From the NCBI GenBank assembly GCA_001725415.1, contig MEGH01000014.1, positions 22,958 to 86,957 on the forward strand: a DNA stretch of 64,000 nucleotides, given 5' to 3'. The notes below the pieces were generated by a model that saw nothing but the letters and a program-made list of their open reading frames with translations, searched no databases and was not told the DNA's origin. Shown here in pieces: positions 60,526 through 64,000 of the stretch; positions within the stretch are counted from its first letter, which is position 1, and each line of letters starts with the position of its first letter. Both the position numbers and the translations under genes were made by a program. This stretch comes from Pseudonocardia sp. SCN 73-27 (GTDB lineage Bacteria > Actinomycetota > Actinomycetes > Mycobacteriales > Pseudonocardiaceae).

Positions 60526-61674
60526 TCAGCAGTTGCAGTCGCAGCAGTCGCACGAGCAGTCCCCGCAGTCGGAGCACCCGTCGCAGCAGTCGCAACAGTC
60601 GCAGTTGTGACACAGGCCCTGGCGCGGCTGACCGCTCCACGGGCCGGGGAACTCGTCGGCACAGCACACCTGGCAGGTGCAGAACAGACCGATCGCGGCG
60701 GCGCAGCCGGCCAGCAGCCCCCGGCGGTCGCCGAACCTGTTGCGGTCGCCGGGCTCGTCGGGGCCGTCGCGGTGCTTGGTGAGGTCGACCTTGTCGGGAT
60801 CGGTACCCGGCCCGCCGCCCGCGTGGGCGAACGCGTGGCCCACCGCCCGGTCGAGCTCGTGCACCAGCAACCGGTGCGTGAGCCGCGGCCGCGCCCACTC
60901 GACGTCGTCGAGCGCGAGCCGCACGCCCAGCACGGCGTCATCGGCGAGCCGGCGCGCCGTCACGAGATCGGTGCCGGTGGCGGTCAGCGGGTTCCAGGCG
61001 CCGACGGCGTCGTCCTCGGCCTTGTCGGACACCGCGTCGAGCAGGTGCGCGAGCCGGCCGAACAGCCGACCCGCCTCGGCCAGCGGCGCGACGTTGCCCG
61101 GACGGTCCGCCAGGATCGCCGTGTGCGCGAACGCCGCCCCCGTCGCGGTCTCGGTCGGTTCGGTCGCGGCGAGCAGCCCCGCCGCACCCCGGCCGGCCGA
61201 CAGCTCGACGGCGGGCTGGCGCGCGACCGCGTCCAGCAGGACCCCCGCGTCGAACCCGAGCGCGACCGACCCGCTGCGCGCCTGGCTCGCCCAGCGCCGC
61301 GACAGCGCCGTGGCCGCCGTCGCGACCGGGCGCCGGGCCATCGCGCCGTCGCCGTCGGCCGCGTGGTCGGCGAGCTTCGCCGACGCCAGCACCAGCGACA
61401 CCGCCGCCGCCAGCCGGGCCCCGTCACCGTTGGCGACACCCGCCGTGCGGAACCCGCGCAGCGGACACGGCCCCGCCGTGCGCCGTCGCGGCTCGGACGG
61501 CGTCTGCGCGTCGACGAGGACCGAGATCACCAGCCCGTCGTAGTTGGTGACGGTGCGCGCCAACTGGCCGTGCTCGTCGCGCAGGGCGAGGCACAGGCCG
61601 CACAGATGACCGGTCCAGTCCGCCTTCAGCCCACCGGGGAGGCTGTGCCGGCACGGCCGCAAGATCCCGAACAC
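60526..61674 (-). CDS. DUF5685 family protein with Cys-rich tail
   Basis: This 382-aa protein belongs to the actinobacterial DUF5685 family. It begins VFGILRPCRHSLP, followed by HLCGLCLALRDEHGQLARTVTNYDGL, both with conserved cysteines, and a long helical body with regular HAADG and HAF histidines. The last 50 residues are extraordinary: about 20 cysteines with Asp and Gly between them (for example CDCCDCCDGCSDCGDCSCD), a possible metal-binding tail. No function is established. The GTG start has a TATGCT -10 element 6 nt upstream and is probably leaderless. It is divergent from the LysE exporter. Confidence 0.82.
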   Translation of the reverse strand: MFGILRPCRHSLPGGLKADWTGHLCGLCLALRDEHGQLARTVTNYDGLVISVLVDAQTPSEPRRRTAGPCPLRGFRTAGVANGDGARLAAAVSLVLASAKLADHAADGDGAMARRPVATAATALSRRWASQARSGSVALGFDAGVLLDAVARQPAVELSAGRGAAGLLAATEPTETATGAAFAHTAILADRPGNVAPLAEAGRLFGRLAHLLDAVSDKAEDDAVGAWNPLTATGTDLVTARRLADDAVLGVRLALDDVEWARPRLTHRLLVHELDRAVGHAFAHAGGGPGTDPDKVDLTKHRDGPDEPGDRNRFGDRRGLLAGCAAAIGLFCTCQVCCADEFPGPWSGQPRQGLCHNCDCCDCCDGCSDCGDCSCDCCDCNC

Positions 61675-61680
61675 CGGCGC

Positions 61681-61686
61681 AGCATA
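61681..61686 (-). promoter_or_regulatory. -10 element of a leaderless DUF5685 transcript
   Basis: TATGCT on the minus strand lies 6 nt before the GTG at 61674, and there is no ribosome site. This supports the start chosen for that gene. Confidence 0.45.
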
Positions 61687-61758
61687 AGCAGCACCGACCT
61701 CGCACGACCGACGGTGCGCCCACCGGTAAGCGCGTCGCGCCGGGCGCCCGGCCGGGGC

Positions 61759-61764
61759 TACCGT
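61759..61764 (+). promoter_or_regulatory. -10 element of a leaderless LysE transcript
   Basis: TACCGT lies 7 nt before GTG 61772. No ribosome site is visible, so translation probably starts at the 5' end of the message. Confidence 0.45.
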
Positions 61765-61771
61765 GCGGGAC

Positions 61772-62419
61772 GTGCCGACCCTCGGGAACTCCCTCGCCTT
61801 CATGCTCGGCGCGCTCGTGCTCGTGGTCATCCCCGGGCCCAGCGTGCTGTTCATCGTCGGTCGCGCGCTCGCGCACGGACGCCGCGCCGCGCTGCTCTCC
61901 GTGGCCGGCAACGGCACCGGCGTCGCGGTCCTCGTGGTGGCAGTGGCGTTCGGGGCGGGCGAGATCGCCGAGCGGTCCGTCGTCGCCTACACGGTCCTCA
62001 AGCTCGCCGGCGCGGCCTACCTGATCTACCTCGGCGTCCGCACCTGGCTCTCCCGTGGCGACGTCATGGCCGCGATGACCGGCACCGGCGGGGGAGCGGA
62101 GGCCGCCGCGCACCGGCGCGTGTTCCTGCAGGGCGTGCTGGTCGGCGTCACCAACCCCAAGGCGATCGTCCTGCTCGCCGCGGTGCTGCCGCAGTTCACC
62201 GACCCCGCCGCCGGCAGCCCCGCGGCCCAGATGCTGGTCCTCGGCCTGGCCTTCGTGGTGCTCGCGGCCGTCTGCGACAGCATCTGGGGCCTCGTCGCCG
62301 GCGCCGCCCGGACCTGGCTCGCCACGTCACCCGCTCGCATGCGCCGCCTCGGCGGCACCGGCGGCGTACTGATGATCCTGATGGGCGCCGGTCTCGCGAT
62401 CAGCGGCCGCAAGGACTGA
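61772..62419 (+). CDS. LysE family amino-acid exporter
   Basis: This 215-aa membrane protein has the LysE/RhtB layout: a first helix ending in the signature VIPGPSVLFIVGRALAHGRRAALLSVAGNGTGV, then about five more hydrophobic helices. The family exports amino acids or related small molecules by proton exchange. The region VTNPKAIVLLAAVLPQF is also typical. GTG 61772 is preferred from the leaderless promoter; GTG 61763 is 3 codons earlier. It converges with the glutamate-type permease operon, and the 5-nt gap leaves no terminator. Substrate is unknown. Confidence 0.88.
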   Translation: MPTLGNSLAFMLGALVLVVIPGPSVLFIVGRALAHGRRAALLSVAGNGTGVAVLVVAVAFGAGEIAERSVVAYTVLKLAGAAYLIYLGVRTWLSRGDVMAAMTGTGGGAEAAAHRRVFLQGVLVGVTNPKAIVLLAAVLPQFTDPAAGSPAAQMLVLGLAFVVLAAVCDSIWGLVAGAARTWLATSPARMRRLGGTGGVLMILMGAGLAISGRKD

Positions 62420-62424
62420 CGGCC

Positions 62425-63324
62425 TCAGGCGACCGCGCCGCCACCGCCCTGGGCCTGCGCGGCCGAGATCTCGCCGTCGGCACGGGCCTTCTCCTTCGGG
62501 TCGACGTCGCCACCGCGCGGGGAGCGGCGGAGCCGTCGCTCGAGCAGGTGCGCGATGCCCGACAGGATGAGGCACAGGATGATGTAGATGACCGCGATGA
62601 CCATCGCGACCTGCAGGATCGGTGCGCCGAGCTGACCCTGGCTGCCCAGGAAACGCGCCTGGTAGAGCAGCTCCGGGTACAGGATGATGAACCCCAGTGC
62701 CGTGTCCTTCAGGACGACGACGAGCTGGCTGACGATCGTCGGCATCATCGCCCGCAGCGACTGCGGCAGCAGGACGTTCGTCATGACCTCGGTCTTGCGC
62801 AGGCCCAGCGCGTAGGCGGCCTCGCTCTGACCACGCGGCAGCGCTCGCACACCGGCGCGGAAGACCTCCGCGAGCACGGAGCCGTTGTAGAGCATCAGGC
62901 CGAGCACCAGCGACCAGTACGTCGACAGGTTCAGGCCGAGGGTCTGCGAGACACCGAAGTACAGGATGAAGATCAGGATCAGCAGCGGGACGGCGCGGAA
63001 GAACTCGACGATCGCCGTCGACGGGCCTCGCAGCCACGCGTGCTCGGACAGCCGGCCGGCGGCGAAGAGCGCACCGAAGGCCAGCGACAGCACCGCCGCC
63101 ACCGCGAAGGCACTGAGCGTGTTGAGCAGCGCCTCCAGGATCAGGACCTGGATGGCCTTGAACTGCAGCCACTCCCACAGCCGCGGGTCGAACTGGCCCG
63201 TCGCGGCGAGCCGGTAGACGACGAAGGCCAGGATGCCGAGCACGACGACCGTGCCGACGACACCGATGATGCTGTTGCGGACCTTGGCGCGGGGGCCGGG
63301 GACGTCGTACAGGACCGAGGTCAC
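62425..63324 (-). CDS. gluD: glutamate-type ABC transporter permease (GluD-like)
   Basis: This 299-aa membrane protein is the second permease of a polar amino acid ABC importer. The binding-protein-dependent motif EAAYALGLRKTEVMTNVLLPQSLRAMMPTIVSQ, for docking with the ATPase, lies in the middle, and several hydrophobic helices surround it. The long, charged C-terminus (RSPRGGDVDPKEKARADGE) is cytoplasmic. GTG 63324 overlaps the stop of the first permease gene by 4 nt. By similarity to the corynebacterial GluABCD system it imports glutamate. Binding protein and ATPase genes lie beyond the right edge. Confidence 0.88.
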   Translation of the reverse strand: MTSVLYDVPGPRAKVRNSIIGVVGTVVVLGILAFVVYRLAATGQFDPRLWEWLQFKAIQVLILEALLNTLSAFAVAAVLSLAFGALFAAGRLSEHAWLRGPSTAIVEFFRAVPLLILIFILYFGVSQTLGLNLSTYWSLVLGLMLYNGSVLAEVFRAGVRALPRGQSEAAYALGLRKTEVMTNVLLPQSLRAMMPTIVSQLVVVLKDTALGFIILYPELLYQARFLGSQGQLGAPILQVAMVIAVIYIILCLILSGIAHLLERRLRRSPRGGDVDPKEKARADGEISAAQAQGGGGAVA

Positions 63325-63968
63325 TTCGCCACGCTCCAACGGCGGTCGAGGTTGCGCTGCAGCAACGTCAGCGGGACGACGAGGATGAGGAAGCCCAGCG
63401 CGATCCAGAGCAGGCCGACGAGGACGTTGTAGCCGTTCTCCGACAGCTCCTGGTAGATGCCGCCCGCCTGGAACACCGAGAAGCCCGACGCGATCGTCGT
63501 GTTCTTCAGCAGCGCGATCTGGACGTTGGTCAGCGGGGGGACGACGGCGCGGATCGCCTGGGGCATGACGATCACCGTCAAGGTCTGGCCGAAGCCGAAC
63601 CCGAGCGCGCGCGAGGCCTCGGCCTGGCCGACCGGGACGGTGTTGATACCCGACCGGAGCACCTCGCACACGAACGCGGCCGTGTAGATGATCAGGCCGA
63701 TGCTGGCCCGGGTGAAGAACGAGAGGTCGACGATCTCGAGGCGCGGGTAGGCGAACGCGAAGAAGAAGAGGATCAGCGTGAGCGGGGTGTTGCGGATCAG
63801 GTTCACGTAGATCGTGCCGAAGGCCCGCAGGATCGGCACGGGACTGACCCGCATACCCGCCACGATCGCGCCCAGGATCAGCGACCCCACCCCGGCGATC
63901 AGGAAGAGCTCGATCGTGCCGAGGAAGGCGCGGCCGTACAGGCCAAGGTTGTCGAGCAGGACGTTCAT
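63321..63968 (-). CDS. gluC: glutamate-type ABC transporter permease (GluC-like)
   Basis: This 215-aa membrane protein is the first permease of the same amino acid importer. The ATPase-docking loop QAEASRALGFGFGQTLTVIVMPQAIRAVVPPLTNVQ is intact. ATG 63968 is preceded by a GAGGAG site about 15 bases upstream, with a minus-strand TGA at 63984-63986 that may be the end of an upstream binding-protein gene. Its stop overlaps the start of the second permease, so the two are co-translated. The substrate is inferred as glutamate or a similar polar amino acid. Confidence 0.88.
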   Translation of the reverse strand: MNVLLDNLGLYGRAFLGTIELFLIAGVGSLILGAIVAGMRVSPVPILRAFGTIYVNLIRNTPLTLILFFFAFAYPRLEIVDLSFFTRASIGLIIYTAAFVCEVLRSGINTVPVGQAEASRALGFGFGQTLTVIVMPQAIRAVVPPLTNVQIALLKNTTIASGFSVFQAGGIYQELSENGYNVLVGLLWIALGFLILVVPLTLLQRNLDRRWSVAK

Positions 63969-64000
63969 CGACGCATCGGCTCCTCACGCCGGAGGCGGGG

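Overview
This window comes from a high-GC actinomycete. Mycothiol-dependent enzymes, Lsr2, an IdeR-type iron regulator, the glnA2/glnE pair, an inorganic phosphate transporter with a PHO-box-like promoter, and the many GTG starts and leaderless promoters together suggest the Pseudonocardia/Pseudonocardiaceae group. That placement is inference from gene content; no marker gene settles it. No rRNA, tRNA, CRISPR array or insertion sequence was seen.

Left third (1-33 kb). The window opens inside an acyl-CoA operon: an acyl-CoA dehydrogenase and a one-polypeptide biotin-dependent acyl-CoA carboxylase. A convergent phosphate transporter operon (pit plus a small membrane protein) follows. Next come a second acyl-CoA dehydrogenase, a TPR-like protein, three tandem AIM24-family genes, an MFS exporter fused to three carboxypeptidase-regulatory-like domains with a MarR regulator, and a thiolase/SDR/acyl-CoA dehydrogenase/TetR beta-oxidation operon behind an 18-bp palindrome. 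From 17.8 to 22.9 kb lies an iron-linked block: two near-identical IdeR-type boxes, a formyltransferase like those that make hydroxamate siderophores, a siderophore-binding lipoprotein, a PLP decarboxylase and an MFS exporter. A 31-codon open frame between the first box and the formyltransferase looks like the remains of an ornithine N-hydroxylase gene. Lsr2 (with a small upstream frame), a metallo-hydrolase, a permuted papain-like protein, an acyl-CoA ligase and a fused indolepyruvate ferredoxin oxidoreductase-like enzyme complete the block.

Middle (32-48 kb). A secreted M23 peptidase has a structured 383-nt upstream region. A DUF4192 gene appears frameshifted. galE and ideR share a strand. 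An AcuC-type deacetylase overlaps a Pat-type GNAT/acyl-CoA-synthetase-like acetyltransferase, a possible acetylation eraser/writer pair. Then come a remnant of a serine hydrolase, class I fumarase, an orphan molybdenum hydroxylase large subunit, and a fumarylpyruvate hydrolase/maleylpyruvate isomerase pair that fits gentisate breakdown.

Right third (47-64 kb). An unrecognised two-gene unit (54-aa hydrophilic protein plus Cys-rich protein) is followed by an RNB-family RNase, a YdjA-like nitroreductase, a GCS2-type ligase, panB, a TAP-like secreted hydrolase, the nitrogen genes glnA2-GNAT-glnE, a DUF5685 protein with an extreme Cys-rich tail, a LysE exporter, and two glutamate-type ABC permeases whose operon continues beyond the window.

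The most informative features are the apparent decay of the siderophore locus under intact iron boxes, the fused exporter, the eraser/writer overlap, and the unassigned small-protein operons. Dispersed perfect hairpins mark most convergent gene ends, and two of them (13.8 and 60.5 kb) share an arm sequence.
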